From: Clostridium sp. 1001271st1 H5
Lineage (GTDB): Bacteria; Bacillota; Clostridia; Lachnospirales; Lachnospiraceae
Length of the DNA: 64,000 nucleotides
NCBI RefSeq assembly: GCF_005845215.1
Contig: NZ_SPHO01000005.1
Span: 1-64,000 of the forward strand
Direction of reading: 5' to 3'
This document shows positions 1-7,845 of the stretch, in pieces. The position numbers and the translations under genes were made by a program. How positions within the stretch are numbered: position 1 is the stretch's first letter; each line of letters starts with the position of its first letter. The notes under the pieces were generated by a model that searched no databases, was not told where the DNA came from, and worked only from the letters and a program-made list of their open reading frames with translations.

Positions 1-80
1 GTTTTTTGCATTTTTTCAAGTGTGCCATAAAACTCATCAGAAAGAAAGGCGGATGGTTTGACGTTTACGAAACATATGAG

Positions 81-90
81 GTAAGCGCCA
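81..90. repeat. IS66-type terminal repeat (left end)
   Basis: The bases GTAAGCGCC at 81-89 look like the tip of an IS66-family element. Their exact reverse complement, GGCGCTTAC, closes the other side at 4900-4908. The left IS66 transposase fragment runs on the minus strand towards this tip, as expected for the end nearest the tnpC stop. That it is a true IS end is inferred from family knowledge. Confidence 0.45.
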
Positions 91-115
91 AGTGTTAGGG
101 TATCCCAACACGACC

Positions 116-144
116 ACCCTGACATCACGTAATGATGCCAGGGT
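116..144. repeat. Hairpin just past the left IS66 fragment
   Basis: ACCCTGACATCA and TGATGCCAGGGT form a 12-bp stem with one mismatch and a 5-base loop. It lies about 10 bases beyond the stop codon of the minus-strand IS66 transposase fragment and could act as its terminator. There is no clear T run. Confidence 0.4.
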
Positions 145-154
145 AGCGAGCGTT

Positions 155-412
155 TTACTCTGATTTTTTGTTACATTCTATCCTCGTCTTCTCACTCCAC
201 GGCGCAAGATCTCTGAGTTCTGCATCGGTGGTGTCCGTTCCAGGGCGGCTGTCGAACAGGTATTTTAGGTAGTTGTATGGGTGAAGCCCGTGGGCTTTTG
301 CCATCTCTACCATGGTATAAACTACCATACTCGCGTTTGCACCATCCTGGCTGTCACTAAACAGCCAGTTCTTTCGGCCCAATGTCACCGGGCGGAGGGA
401 ATTCTCACTTAG
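155..412 (-). pseudogene. IS66 transposase (TnpC), C-terminal remnant
   Basis: Read on the minus strand, this frame gives L-S-E-N-S-L-R-P-V-T followed by G-R-K-N-W-L-F-S. That is the conserved C-terminal block of IS66-family DDE transposases, and it continues through the usual short tail to a stop at 155. Everything upstream of the L-S-E-N codons is missing, because the recombinase element's palindromic core site begins there. Only about 85 of the roughly 500 residues of a full TnpC remain, so it cannot be active. It differs clearly from the other IS66 remnant at 4556-4828, so the two come from different IS66 copies. Confidence 0.85.
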
Positions 413-470
413 TTATCCGCATATGAGAATAACTAAGTTTATACGCAGGATATTTTTATCCTCATCTTTT
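401..470. repeat. Left 70-bp inverted terminal repeat of the recombinase element
   Basis: Bases 401-470 match the reverse complement of 4498-4567 over 70 positions. The only differences lie in the 12-bp spacer of the embedded core site (4 mismatches). The outermost 12 bases are also codons of the flanking IS66 gene, so the true element edge may be slightly inside. Confidence 0.88.
408..437 (+). other. Left recombination core site (30 bp)
   Basis: CTTAGTTAT and ATAACTAAG are perfect 9-bp inverted arms around an asymmetric 12-bp spacer, CCGCATATGAGA. This is the plan of a tyrosine recombinase core site. The same 30 bases recur at 4531-4560 in the same orientation, although the surrounding sequence is inverted. 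Direct orientation of the spacer predicts excision, not inversion, when the two sites recombine (inference). Confidence 0.75.
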
Positions 471-573
471 GCCAAAGATAGCATAAATCAAAGTATTTTT
501 CAATAAAAGATATGGATAATAATCAGCCTTATCCTTGATAATGGAATCATCAAATTTATGGAGGTGATTCCAC
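471..573 (+). promoter_or_regulatory. Leader of the recombinase operon with strong ribosome site
   Basis: This AT-rich stretch separates the left terminal repeat from the first recombinase gene. GGAGGTG at 559-565 lies eight bases before the ATG at 574. No clear -35/-10 pair was found; the promoter may lie inside the terminal repeat. Confidence 0.4.
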
Positions 574-1164
574 ATGGAACAATACGACAAAAATGTAACT
601 GTCATCCTTGAATTTCTTGTTGCAAAGAACTTCAGTGCATCTGTGATAAGTCTGCATCGGCTCTGCTATAAGGCATTGCGAAAACATCTGACTGAAGAAA
701 AAATATTTTATTCTTCGGACGCCGCATACCGATGGATCGATGACAACAAAGCTTGCTGGAACTATCGGCAGCATACCGGCTGGAAGCATTGCGTTGACCA
801 GCTTGAAGATGTATATACCAAAGGGCATATATCACCAGATCACTTGGGAGTAAGGCAATCCGCCTACTGCCTGCTGTCAGAAACATTGAAAGCTGAACTG
901 GATGATTTTCTGGACAATGGGTTAGTCAATCCTGATGATGGACGTTACCGCATCTCCTGTGCAAGGTTTTTATTATACCTGCAAAATAAGGGACTCCAAA
1001 GCATTAGCCAGCTTGATTATTCTGGATTGCTGAGTTTTCACATGGATGATTACCACGAATCTTCCATCTCCAAAGATGTATATGAAGATTTGATACGGGG
1101 GTTTTTAAGGTACAGTTCCGACCACGGGAAATGCTCGCTGGGTTTTTCGCTTGCCCTTAACTAG
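574..1164 (+). CDS. First recombinase (RitA-like), N-terminal part ending at an in-frame TAG
   Basis: This 196-residue frame starts at an ATG with a strong GGAGGTG ribosome site and ends at TAG (1162-1164). The next frame (1183-2457) is in the same phase, with no other stop between them, so the two would form a single protein of about 627 residues if the TAG were a sense codon. The segment is helical and tryptophan- and cysteine-rich, like the N-terminal DNA-binding arms of long clostridial integrases, and has no catalytic residues. The simplest reading is a nonsense mutation that splits the gene. Stop-codon readthrough is less likely, because TAG ends other normal genes here. Confidence 0.7.
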   Translation: MEQYDKNVTVILEFLVAKNFSASVISLHRLCYKALRKHLTEEKIFYSSDAAYRWIDDNKACWNYRQHTGWKHCVDQLEDVYTKGHISPDHLGVRQSAYCLLSETLKAELDDFLDNGLVNPDDGRYRISCARFLLYLQNKGLQSISQLDYSGLLSFHMDDYHESSISKDVYEDLIRGFLRYSSDHGKCSLGFSLALN

Positions 1165-1182
1165 CTGCTAATCCATCAGATA

Positions 1183-2457
1183 GTGGAGATTCCTGATACC
1201 GAATTGCCGGGGTCAAACCAAACTGAATTGCCGTTTATTTCCTGGTCGATTATAGAGACATTTCTTAAGGAAATGGCTAATGCCCGGTATAAGAAAACCG
1301 TCCTCAAAAGTACAAGACATATCCTGACGCTTTGCTATATTTTTCTGGATATGCATTCTTTCAGCCGCACCGAAGAAAACCTGTGGTTATGGTTCAATCA
1401 TGTGAAACCTTTTCTGGGTACCGGTTGGAAACAGCACAGGCGCAGCTTGTGCCAGTTCCTGCACTATCTGAAAACCTGCCTTATTACTACCACCTATACA
1501 GGTGACCCGTCTTATGTTCCTCCGGTTAACAGACTTCCTGTCTGGGCATGTGACAGCATCCGTTCCTATCTTACCCTGCTTGAGCGTGAGGGATGGAAAA
1601 AATCAACCATAACCATGCACCGTTCCTGCTGCATCCGGTTCTGTCAGTATCTGCAAGAAGAAGGGATAAATGATTTTTGCGAAATCACTACGGACACTTT
1701 ACAAGATTTTAACCGTAAAGATATGCATACGACACCTGAGGGCAAAGCAGCCTATAACTGCAGGATAAGGTGTTTCCTTATATATCTTTATGAGCAGGGC
1801 ATGGTCTGCAATCCCTATCTGTATAAAGCCCTTCCGACTATATCGGCTCCACGGACAGTAATTGTGCAGACACTGTCTCCGGAAGAGATGGCCTATATAT
1901 GGTCTGTCAATAGTGATACACTTTCACCTGTAGAACTGCGGGATTATGCCATTGTCTGTGTCGGATTGACTATGGGCTTCAGAGCCAGCGACATAGTGTT
2001 ACTTCGTTTTGACAACATCGATTGGACAAGGCGGAGCATATGTCTGACGCAGGAGAAAACCGGCAAAAACATCGCACTGCCTATGCCCGTGAGAACTGGC
2101 AACATTCTGTTCAGATATCTTCGTGACGGCAGACCAGAAAGTGCCGACATACATGTATTTATCAGGCACAAAGCGCCTTTCAAAGGGCTTCACCGCTGCG
2201 TATGTGCAAAAGCCTTAAAACGGTTCCTGCCTCAGGCGAATGCTTACAGTAATAGATACCATGTGCTGCGGAGAACGTTTGCAACAAATCTGTTAAGAGG
2301 AAACACGAAAGCAGAGCTAATCGCTGACTTGCTCGGACACAGTACGGACAGCACCGTGCATAAATATCTTTCGCTGGACGAGGAACGGATGCGGCAGTGC
2401 CCTATATCGCTGGGTACCGTAGGCATCTCTTTAAAAGGAGGTGTCTTCCATGCATAA
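1183..2457 (+). CDS. First recombinase (RitA-like), core-binding and catalytic part
   Basis: This is the C-terminal two thirds of the first tyrosine recombinase. The catalytic residues are all visible: R in G-F-R-A-S-D, K in Q-E-K-T-G-K, H-V-L-R for HxxR, then L-L-G-H and the tyrosine in H-K-Y-L. Residues about 30-220 resemble SAM-like core-binding domains. The GTG at 1183 has no ribosome site. An ATG at 1273 with AAGGA just upstream is another possible restart, but it would cut into the core-binding region. The gene is in phase with 574-1164 and overlaps the next recombinase by 8 bases. It breaks and rejoins DNA through a 3'-phosphotyrosine link. Confidence 0.8.
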   Translation: MEIPDTELPGSNQTELPFISWSIIETFLKEMANARYKKTVLKSTRHILTLCYIFLDMHSFSRTEENLWLWFNHVKPFLGTGWKQHRRSLCQFLHYLKTCLITTTYTGDPSYVPPVNRLPVWACDSIRSYLTLLEREGWKKSTITMHRSCCIRFCQYLQEEGINDFCEITTDTLQDFNRKDMHTTPEGKAAYNCRIRCFLIYLYEQGMVCNPYLYKALPTISAPRTVIVQTLSPEEMAYIWSVNSDTLSPVELRDYAIVCVGLTMGFRASDIVLLRFDNIDWTRRSICLTQEKTGKNIALPMPVRTGNILFRYLRDGRPESADIHVFIRHKAPFKGLHRCVCAKALKRFLPQANAYSNRYHVLRRTFATNLLRGNTKAELIADLLGHSTDSTVHKYLSLDEERMRQCPISLGTVGISLKGGVFHA

Positions 2458-3430
2458 GGATTTCAATTATTCCAGTATATTTGCCGATTTAATCAGTGAT
2501 TATATACAGTCCCGTAGAGAAGCCGGCTTTATGTTTGACAATCCTGCGTACTGGTTATTCCGCTTTGACCAGTTTTGCGAAGCCAGACAGGCAGATAAAA
2601 CCGAAATCACAAAGGAACTCTATGATTCATGGTCTGCAAAACAACTAAGTGAATCAAAAACCACGCAGTCAAACCGGCTGCAGGCACTTAGATGTTTCTG
2701 CATTCATCTGAATACCATAGGCATACCGAGCTACATACCGGCACAGCTGCCAAGACCTGAGAAAACAGTTCCATACCTAATGTCTGACGAGGATATCAGG
2801 GAATTTTTCAAACAGGTTGATCTATACAAATCAGATGCGCGGGTAAAGGCTTTTGAGCGTCTCGCAGCCGAATACAAGGTGTTGTTCCGGCTAATATACT
2901 GCTGCGGTCTCCGGAACAATGAGGCCTGTACCTTAAGGCTGGCAGATGTGGATACTGACAGCAGGACACTGACCATTATTCACTCAAAGGGAAATAAGGA
3001 CCGTATCGTTTATCTCGCTGATGATGTCTGCGAGTTATGCATCGAATACAAACAATGGCTGGGAAAAGAACGGTCAGACACATACGGATGGTTTTTTCCC
3101 GGCAAATATCCGGATAAATGTATCCCGAAAACATCGGTTGACCGGAAGTTTAACGAGTTTTGGAGATTCACACAAGCTTCCCAGACGTGCGATAAAAAAC
3201 CAACTGTACATTGCCTGCGCCATGCTTTTGTAATTAAAAGGATAAATCTCTGGATGGAGTCGGATGCCAGCCTCCGGGTAATGATGCCTTATCTCAGCAG
3301 CTATCTGGGGCATAAAGGACCGCTGGAATCGTATTATTATTACCATCTGGTTCAGGATGCGTTTGATACAATCCGGCGTAAAGATACCATCACATCCCGC
3401 GTGATTCCGGAGGTGCAGCATGAAGAATAA
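2450..3430 (+). CDS. Second tyrosine recombinase (RitB-like)
   Basis: This 326-residue integrase-family protein starts at the ATG at 2450, preceded by AAAGGAGGTG. It overlaps the previous gene by 8 bases and the next by 11, which suggests translational coupling. The N-terminal third is a SAM-like core-binding domain. The C-terminal domain keeps G-L-R-N-N-E (first Arg), S-K-G-N-K (Lys), H-C-L-R (HxxR), Y-L-G-H and a Y-Y-Y-Y cluster that contains the nucleophile. It probably acts with the other two recombinases on the 30-bp core sites. How the three divide the work is not known from the sequence. Confidence 0.85.
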   Translation: MHKDFNYSSIFADLISDYIQSRREAGFMFDNPAYWLFRFDQFCEARQADKTEITKELYDSWSAKQLSESKTTQSNRLQALRCFCIHLNTIGIPSYIPAQLPRPEKTVPYLMSDEDIREFFKQVDLYKSDARVKAFERLAAEYKVLFRLIYCCGLRNNEACTLRLADVDTDSRTLTIIHSKGNKDRIVYLADDVCELCIEYKQWLGKERSDTYGWFFPGKYPDKCIPKTSVDRKFNEFWRFTQASQTCDKKPTVHCLRHAFVIKRINLWMESDASLRVMMPYLSSYLGHKGPLESYYYYHLVQDAFDTIRRKDTITSRVIPEVQHEE

Positions 3431-4442
3431 AGACTTTGAAAAGCTGTTTTTCTCCAAAACAAGGGATTTCCTTGATGAGTACCTCACAAAGCAGTGCAGT
3501 CGCAGCCCCCACACAGTAAAAGCGTACCGGGATGCACTGACTGTATTTCGTAAATACATTTCGATGCTGGGGTTGTCCCTTAGGACATTTGGTTTCCAGG
3601 ACTGCTCGCGGGACTTCCTTCTTGGATTTATGGAGTATCTGCAGAAAGAGGGTTATGAAAAATCTTCCTGTAATCAGCGTTTGGCAGCCATAAAGTCGTA
3701 TATGTGGTATGTTGCTGATGGTGACATTACCCAACAGCAGACAGCACTAATGGTATCCCGTGTTCCTTTTCTGAAAAATCCAGAAAAGGAAAAAGCCCTG
3801 TTATCAGAAGAATGCTTAAAAGCTCTCCTTTCAGCCCCCGGCAACCGCAAGATTGAGATACGCGATACTACCATTCTTGTATTACTGTACGATTCAGCAA
3901 TAAGGCTGGGTGAACTGCTGGTCCTAAAGCTAACCGATGTAAATCTTAAAAACACTACACCATATCTCAGGATTCATGGCAAAGGGGATAAAGAGCGTAT
4001 TGTATCCATCTCTGAAGGTACGGTAAAACACTTGGAGCATTACATAAAGCTTTTTCATAATCAGGATGCACCGGCTACGGATTATCTGTTTTATACATGT
4101 ATTCACAATCAGGCTAATCCGATGTCATCAGGCAATGTTGAGCGGATCATTAACAAATATGCTGAAAAGATACGCCCCGAGCATCCTAATCTGCCAGCTA
4201 AAGTTCATCCCCATATGTTCCGCAGGACAAGAGCCACAAATCTTTATCAAAGTGATGTGGAGCTTGAATTGGTGTCAAGAATCCTCGGACACGCATCCAC
4301 TCAGACTACAAGGATTTATGCCAAGCCATCCTTAGAGATGATTAAATCTGCCATGGACCGCAGCAATCCAGAATTAAACGCTGAACAACCACTTTGGCCA
4401 GATGATGAAGCTGAACTGGCAAGGATTTTCGGACTCAGATAA
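3420..4442 (+). CDS. Third tyrosine recombinase (RitC-like, XerC/D-like)
   Basis: This 340-residue protein is the most XerC/XerD-like of the three. Its N-terminal core-binding domain includes S-P-H-T-V-K-A-Y-R-D. The catalytic domain has A-I-R-L-G-E-L, G-K-G-D-K-E-R, H-M-F-R-R-T-R-A, I-L-G-H-A-S and R-I-Y-A. All catalytic residues are present. GGAGGTG at 3407-3413 precedes the ATG. It is the last gene of the operon. An inverted pair of CCTCATCTTT/AAAGATGAGG motifs downstream (4452-4507) could form a hairpin that ends transcription. Confidence 0.88.
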   Translation: MKNKDFEKLFFSKTRDFLDEYLTKQCSRSPHTVKAYRDALTVFRKYISMLGLSLRTFGFQDCSRDFLLGFMEYLQKEGYEKSSCNQRLAAIKSYMWYVADGDITQQQTALMVSRVPFLKNPEKEKALLSEECLKALLSAPGNRKIEIRDTTILVLLYDSAIRLGELLVLKLTDVNLKNTTPYLRIHGKGDKERIVSISEGTVKHLEHYIKLFHNQDAPATDYLFYTCIHNQANPMSSGNVERIINKYAEKIRPEHPNLPAKVHPHMFRRTRATNLYQSDVELELVSRILGHASTQTTRIYAKPSLEMIKSAMDRSNPELNAEQPLWPDDEAELARIFGLR

Positions 4443-4497
4443 AATATGTTATCCTCATCTTTGATGACAAAGCCACTGTATTTAAGTGTATTTTCTA

Positions 4498-4567
4498 AAA
4501 AGATGAGGATAAAAATATCCTGCGTATAAACTTAGTTATCCGCATATGAGAATAACTAAGTGAGAAT
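4498..4567. repeat. Right 70-bp inverted terminal repeat of the recombinase element
   Basis: This is the reverse complement of 401-470 except for 4 positions in the core spacer. A second copy of the CCTCATCTTT motif lies just inside, at about 4452-4461, in inverted orientation to the terminal one. Confidence 0.88.
4531..4560 (+). other. Right recombination core site (30 bp)
   Basis: The 30 bases are identical to 408-437 and in the same orientation: 9-bp inverted arms around spacer CCGCATATGAGA. Recombination between the two copies would release a 4123-bp circle and leave one core between the two IS66 remnants (inference from site geometry). Confidence 0.75.
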
Positions 4568-4828
4568 GCAATGCGCCCATTTGTCGTAGAACGTAAGAAC
4601 TGGATGTTTCACGATTCCATTCAGGGAGCGCAGGCAAGCGCTGTCATCTACAGTATTTCGGAAACCGCAAAGCTCAATAACCTGAGACCTTATTATTATT
4701 TTAAGCATTTACTCACAGAGCTTCCCAAACTCTGTGACGAAAAAGGAAATATAGATACTGCGAAGCTAAACCACTTATTGCCATGGGCAAAAGAGTTACC
4801 AGCTGAATGCAGAAAACCACGCCGCTGA
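4556..4828 (+). pseudogene. IS66 transposase (TnpC), C-terminal remnant (second copy)
   Basis: The frame reads L-S-E-N-A-M-R-P-F-V, then E-R-K-N-W-M-F-H-D-S and the usual IS66 C-terminal tail, ending at 4828. It begins at exactly the same L-S-E-N codons as the minus-strand remnant at 155-412 but differs at many residues and is longer. It is therefore from a different IS66 element. It lacks the catalytic DDE core and cannot be active. The sharp start coincides with the right core site of the recombinase element. Confidence 0.85.
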
Positions 4829-5056
4829 TATCTGTTAGCGGCGTTAATTTATAGGTAAGCGCAGGATTTGACGCTTACAGAACTACCGTCCGAAATTTAG
4901 GCGCTTACTTACGAACCATGCACCCGCACCATGCAATCATGCGCCTGCCCACCCCTCACCCGCCCTCCAAGCATCCCCCTTCTTCCGATTATGATATTCT
5001 GCACTAAAACCATCCGTTTTTATTCCGTAATATATCAAAAAAACCAACAAAAACTC
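4829..5056. other. IS66 end region and non-coding spacer
   Basis: This holds two successive IS-type ends, GACGCTTAC ending at 4878 and GGCGCTTAC ending at 4908, followed by about 150 bases with no convincing gene. A 60-codon frame here lacks a ribosome site and recognisable content. Confidence 0.45.
4880..4908. repeat. 29-bp inverted repeat, left copy
   Basis: These 29 bases are the perfect reverse complement of 17576-17604. The copy ends in GGCGCTTAC, an IS66-type tip facing right. The two copies bound the conserved chromosomal block that contains pcrA and rlmD. Confidence 0.85.
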
Positions 5057-5085
5057 TTGACAATGCCGAGAATATGTAGTAAATA
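5057..5085 (+). promoter_or_regulatory. Candidate promoter of the DUF5058-peptidase operon
   Basis: TTGACA at 5057-5062 is a perfect -35. TAAATA at 5080-5085 follows after 17 bases as a weak -10; TATAAA at 5084 is an alternative with longer spacing. It lies about 90 bases before the first gene. Confidence 0.45.
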
Positions 5086-5175
5086 TAAATATAAGGACAT
5101 GTTATGGACATGACCGAAACTAGAAAATCCAAAAGACTGCAGCTTTTGGAAAGGGGAATAACCAAGGAGGTCAGA

Positions 5176-5907
5176 ATGAACGAAAGTGTTAATTATTTGG
5201 ATTATGCCAACAGCCCTCTGATGTGGGCGGCAGCGGCTTTGGCAGTAGCAGTGGTAGTGTTTCAGTCAATTCTGTTTATGAAGAGGTCCATGAAGGCAGC
5301 CAGTGAGTCAGCCCTTACCACGGACCAGGTACATAAGGCAATTAAGAGCAGCGTGATATCATCCATTGGCCCGTCCGTAGTCATATTGGTCACCATGATA
5401 TCCCTGCTGGTTACCATGGGTGCGCCGGTGGCGTGGATGCGTCTGTCATTTATCGGCTCTGTAAACTATGAGGCCATGGCGGCTGGATTTGGAGCACAGG
5501 CCATGGGCAAGACACTTCAGACCATGGATACCATGGCATTTGCCTGCGGCGTCTGGACCATGGTGTGCGGTTCCCTGGGCTGGCTGATTTTCACCTTCCT
5601 GTTCTGTGATAAGATGGACAAGGTTAACCACCTGATGTCAAAGGGCAATGCCAAGATGGTCCCCATCATTTCCGCAGGCGCCATGCTGGGAGCATTTGCA
5701 AATCTGGCCTCCGGCAATTTCTTTACGGCCGAGGGTTCCCTGACCTTTACAAATGCACCGGCAATCGCTACCATATCAGGCTGTGTCATCATGATGGTGC
5801 TGGTGAAGCTGTCCAGGGCAAAGGATATCGGATGGCTTAAGGAATGGGCGTTCGCAATTGCAATGTTCAGCGGCATGTTCATCGGATATGCTGTCAGCGT
5901 AATCTAA
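5176..5907 (+). CDS. DUF5058 family membrane protein
   Basis: This protein of about 243 residues opens with N-Y-L-D-Y-A-N-S-P-L-M-W, typical of DUF5058 proteins. It has about six hydrophobic segments (near residues 14-36, 66-88, 125-150, 165-185, 203-220 and 225-243). The start at 5176 is chosen because AAGGAGG lies just upstream; a longer frame from 5104 has a poor start. Its function is not established. The partner membrane protein 13 bases downstream and two M20 peptidases behind it suggest a two-subunit transporter that supplies peptides or amino-acid conjugates for cytoplasmic hydrolysis (inference). Confidence 0.8.
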   Translation: MNESVNYLDYANSPLMWAAAALAVAVVVFQSILFMKRSMKAASESALTTDQVHKAIKSSVISSIGPSVVILVTMISLLVTMGAPVAWMRLSFIGSVNYEAMAAGFGAQAMGKTLQTMDTMAFACGVWTMVCGSLGWLIFTFLFCDKMDKVNHLMSKGNAKMVPIISAGAMLGAFANLASGNFFTAEGSLTFTNAPAIATISGCVIMMVLVKLSRAKDIGWLKEWAFAIAMFSGMFIGYAVSVI

Positions 5908-5920
5908 GGAGGGTTAAAAG

Positions 5921-6610
5921 ATGAAAAACGATTATTATTCTGGTACATACATCCCCGGAATCGTAAAATGGGGAAAGATTACCCTGCTGCTGGGCATTTT
6001 TGCAGGATTTCTTCCTGCGCTGGTAATGGCCTTCAGGGGCTACATGCCTCCGGTGTCCGCCATTATCGCAGGCACCCTGATGCAGATTAGCGTAAGCGGG
6101 GCATTTTACATTGTTGAGCCCATTTCCTATTTCCCGATACTGGGTATTCCGGGTACCTACCTGACCTTCCTTTCCGGCAATACATCCAACATGCGTGTGC
6201 CATGTTCTTCCGTGGCGCAGGAGGCAGCCGGAGTGGAGATGGGGACAGAGGAAGGCTCCATTATTTCCACCATCGGTATTGCCACATCCATTCTTGTCAA
6301 TATCGTGATTCTTACCGTGGGAGCTGTTGCCGGAAGCGTTATCCTGAACATCCTCCCGGCACCGGTGAAGGAAGCGCTTAATTTCCTGCTTCCGGCACTT
6401 TTTGGCGCTGTGTTCGGACAGTTTGCCGCAACACGTCCAAAACTGGGCGTGGTAGCTGCCATCATCGCCATTGGAATGAACTGGCTCATGAAACTGGGCT
6501 TATTAAGCTTCATACCAGGCAATCCATCCTATGTGGTAATTCTGGTGGCTGTATTTGGCTCCATTTATGCAGGCAAGCTTCTCTATAAAAAAGAGCTGCA
6601 GGCTGACTGA
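5921..6610 (+). CDS. Membrane protein, partner of DUF5058
   Basis: This 229-residue protein has about six hydrophobic segments and glycine/proline-rich loops such as P-I-L-G-I-P-G-T-Y-L-T-F. It follows the DUF5058 gene by 13 bases with AGGAGGG before its ATG, so the two are almost certainly co-translated and probably form one membrane complex. I do not recognise a named family. Small residues in the membrane segments and the conserved pairing with a second membrane protein suggest a permease subunit. No ATPase is encoded nearby, so any transport would be ion-driven (inference). Confidence 0.72.
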   Translation: MKNDYYSGTYIPGIVKWGKITLLLGIFAGFLPALVMAFRGYMPPVSAIIAGTLMQISVSGAFYIVEPISYFPILGIPGTYLTFLSGNTSNMRVPCSSVAQEAAGVEMGTEEGSIISTIGIATSILVNIVILTVGAVAGSVILNILPAPVKEALNFLLPALFGAVFGQFAATRPKLGVVAAIIAIGMNWLMKLGLLSFIPGNPSYVVILVAVFGSIYAGKLLYKKELQAD

Positions 6611-6650
6611 CAGGCGGAAACGGATAAGGAAACAGGGATAGAATATTTTT

Positions 6651-6682
6651 GCACAAGCGCCCAAAGCATGGGCGCTAAGTGC
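6651..6682 (+). other. Intergenic hairpin between membrane genes and peptidase gene
   Basis: AGCGCCC and GGGCGCT form a 7-bp stem with a 7-base loop, extended by an outer GCAC/GTGC pair. No T run follows. It could be a processing or partial-termination signal that sets different expression of the membrane and peptidase genes. Confidence 0.4.
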
Positions 6683-6714
6683 ACATAAAGGCTTATATAA
6701 TGAGGAGGATGATT

Positions 6715-7821
6715 ATGCTGTCACGTGAACGGATGCAGGAACGTTTTTTGGAATTGGTTCAGATTTACAGTCCTTCCGGCAATGAGAAGGAACAGTGCCG
6801 GTGGCTGATGGACTATTTTAAGGAAAGGGGAATTGAGGCTTCCATAGATGAAGCGGGAAAGGCGTATGGAGGCAATGGAGGAAATATTATTGCCCATGTC
6901 AAGGGGGAGCCGTGCAATCCTCCCTTCTGTTTTGTGGCCCATCTGGACCAGATTGAACCGTGTAAGGATGTAAGACCGGTGGTGGACGGACATATCATCC
7001 GCACAGACGGCACCACTACCCTGGGGGGCGATGATAAAGGGGCAGTGGCCGCCATACTGGAAATCGTGGAGGACATTGTAGAGTCCGGCAGACCTCACAA
7101 GGAGTTCTATATCATGTTCACTGTCTCCGAGGAGACAAGCATGCTGGGAACCAAGCATATGGACCCGTCCCGTCTGCCATGCAAAGATATGGTCATAGCA
7201 GATGCAACCGGACCCGCGGGCATCATTGCCTACAAGGCCCCGGCCATGGAGGCCATAAAGTGTACGGTGAGAGGCCGTAAGGCCCATGCGGGCATTGAAC
7301 CTGAAAAGGGAATCAACGCCGTTGTGGCAGCGTCCAGGGCAATCAGCCGGATGCATATCGGACGCATTGACCAGGAAACCACATCCAATATCGGACGGAT
7401 TGAGGGAGGGTCGGCCACCAATATTGTAACCGATGAAGTGACTTTTACCGCTGAAATCCGCTCCCACAGTATGGATAAGCTTAAAAGCGAAGTGTCCCAC
7501 ATGGAAGAATGCCTGAAGGCAGCCTGCCTGGAGATGGGAGCTTCCTGTGAAATGGAACATGAACTGGCCTATCCCTCCCTGGAGGTAAGCCTTGACAGTG
7601 ATTTGTACCGCATGACAGCCCGGGCCATGGAGAAGGAAGGAATCGAACCTGTGCCCATGGTGATTGGAGGAGGCAGCGACGGCAATATATTGGCCGGATA
7701 CGGCTGCAGCAGCCTTATATTAAGTGTCGGCATGATGGATGTACATACCGTACAGGAAGCGCTGGACATGGACGAATTGTGGAAGGCTGCCAGGATTATG
7801 AGCCGTATGACGGAACTGTAA
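6715..7821 (+). CDS. M20-family metallopeptidase, peptidase T-like
   Basis: This di-zinc aminopeptidase-like protein has 368 residues. Metal and catalytic motifs are visible in order: V-A-H-L-D-Q (His, Asp), G-G-D-D-K-G-A (bridging Asp), S-E-E-T-S-M-L-G (catalytic and metal Glu), I-A-D-A-T-G (Asp) and D-V-H-T-V-Q-E (last His). The ATG at 6715 is chosen because GAGGAGG lies six bases upstream; an upstream in-frame ATG at 6679 has no such site. Family members remove N-terminal residues from tripeptides or hydrolyse related amides in the cytoplasm. It sits behind the two membrane proteins and ahead of a second M20 enzyme. Confidence 0.85.
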   Translation: MLSRERMQERFLELVQIYSPSGNEKEQCRWLMDYFKERGIEASIDEAGKAYGGNGGNIIAHVKGEPCNPPFCFVAHLDQIEPCKDVRPVVDGHIIRTDGTTTLGGDDKGAVAAILEIVEDIVESGRPHKEFYIMFTVSEETSMLGTKHMDPSRLPCKDMVIADATGPAGIIAYKAPAMEAIKCTVRGRKAHAGIEPEKGINAVVAASRAISRMHIGRIDQETTSNIGRIEGGSATNIVTDEVTFTAEIRSHSMDKLKSEVSHMEECLKAACLEMGASCEMEHELAYPSLEVSLDSDLYRMTARAMEKEGIEPVPMVIGGGSDGNILAGYGCSSLILSVGMMDVHTVQEALDMDELWKAARIMSRMTEL

Positions 7822-7845
7822 GTATAGACGACAAGGAATGATAAT

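Larger units (their letters stand above)
408..4560 (+). mobile_element. RIT-like element (three tyrosine recombinases in series)
   Basis: Three tyrosine recombinase genes in one direction, with 8- and 11-base overlaps, fill the space between 70-bp inverted ends and nothing else is carried. This gene plan and the flanking inverted repeats match the recombinase-in-trio (RIT) elements described from many bacteria. The unit between matching core positions is 4123 bp. All three C-terminal domains keep the R, K, HxxR, H and Y residues. The first gene has an in-frame TAG, so the copy may no longer move by itself. Assignment as RIT is by architecture; a Tn554-like relative is the alternative. Confidence 0.8.

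Noticed and set aside
408..4560. Integron or invertible promoter switch
   Set aside because: The core spacers are in direct orientation, which predicts excision, not inversion. There are no gene cassettes or attC-like sites.
4931..5113. 60-codon frame before the DUF5058 gene
   Set aside because: No ribosome site, composition unlike a protein, and it overlaps the candidate promoter.
6721..7560. Long minus-strand frame opposite the peptidase T-like gene
   Set aside because: It lies wholly inside a clear M20 gene in the other direction, has no ribosome site and encodes a His/Cys-rich, low-complexity product typical of shadow frames. The same applies to 8212-8973 and 10764-11660 on the minus strand.
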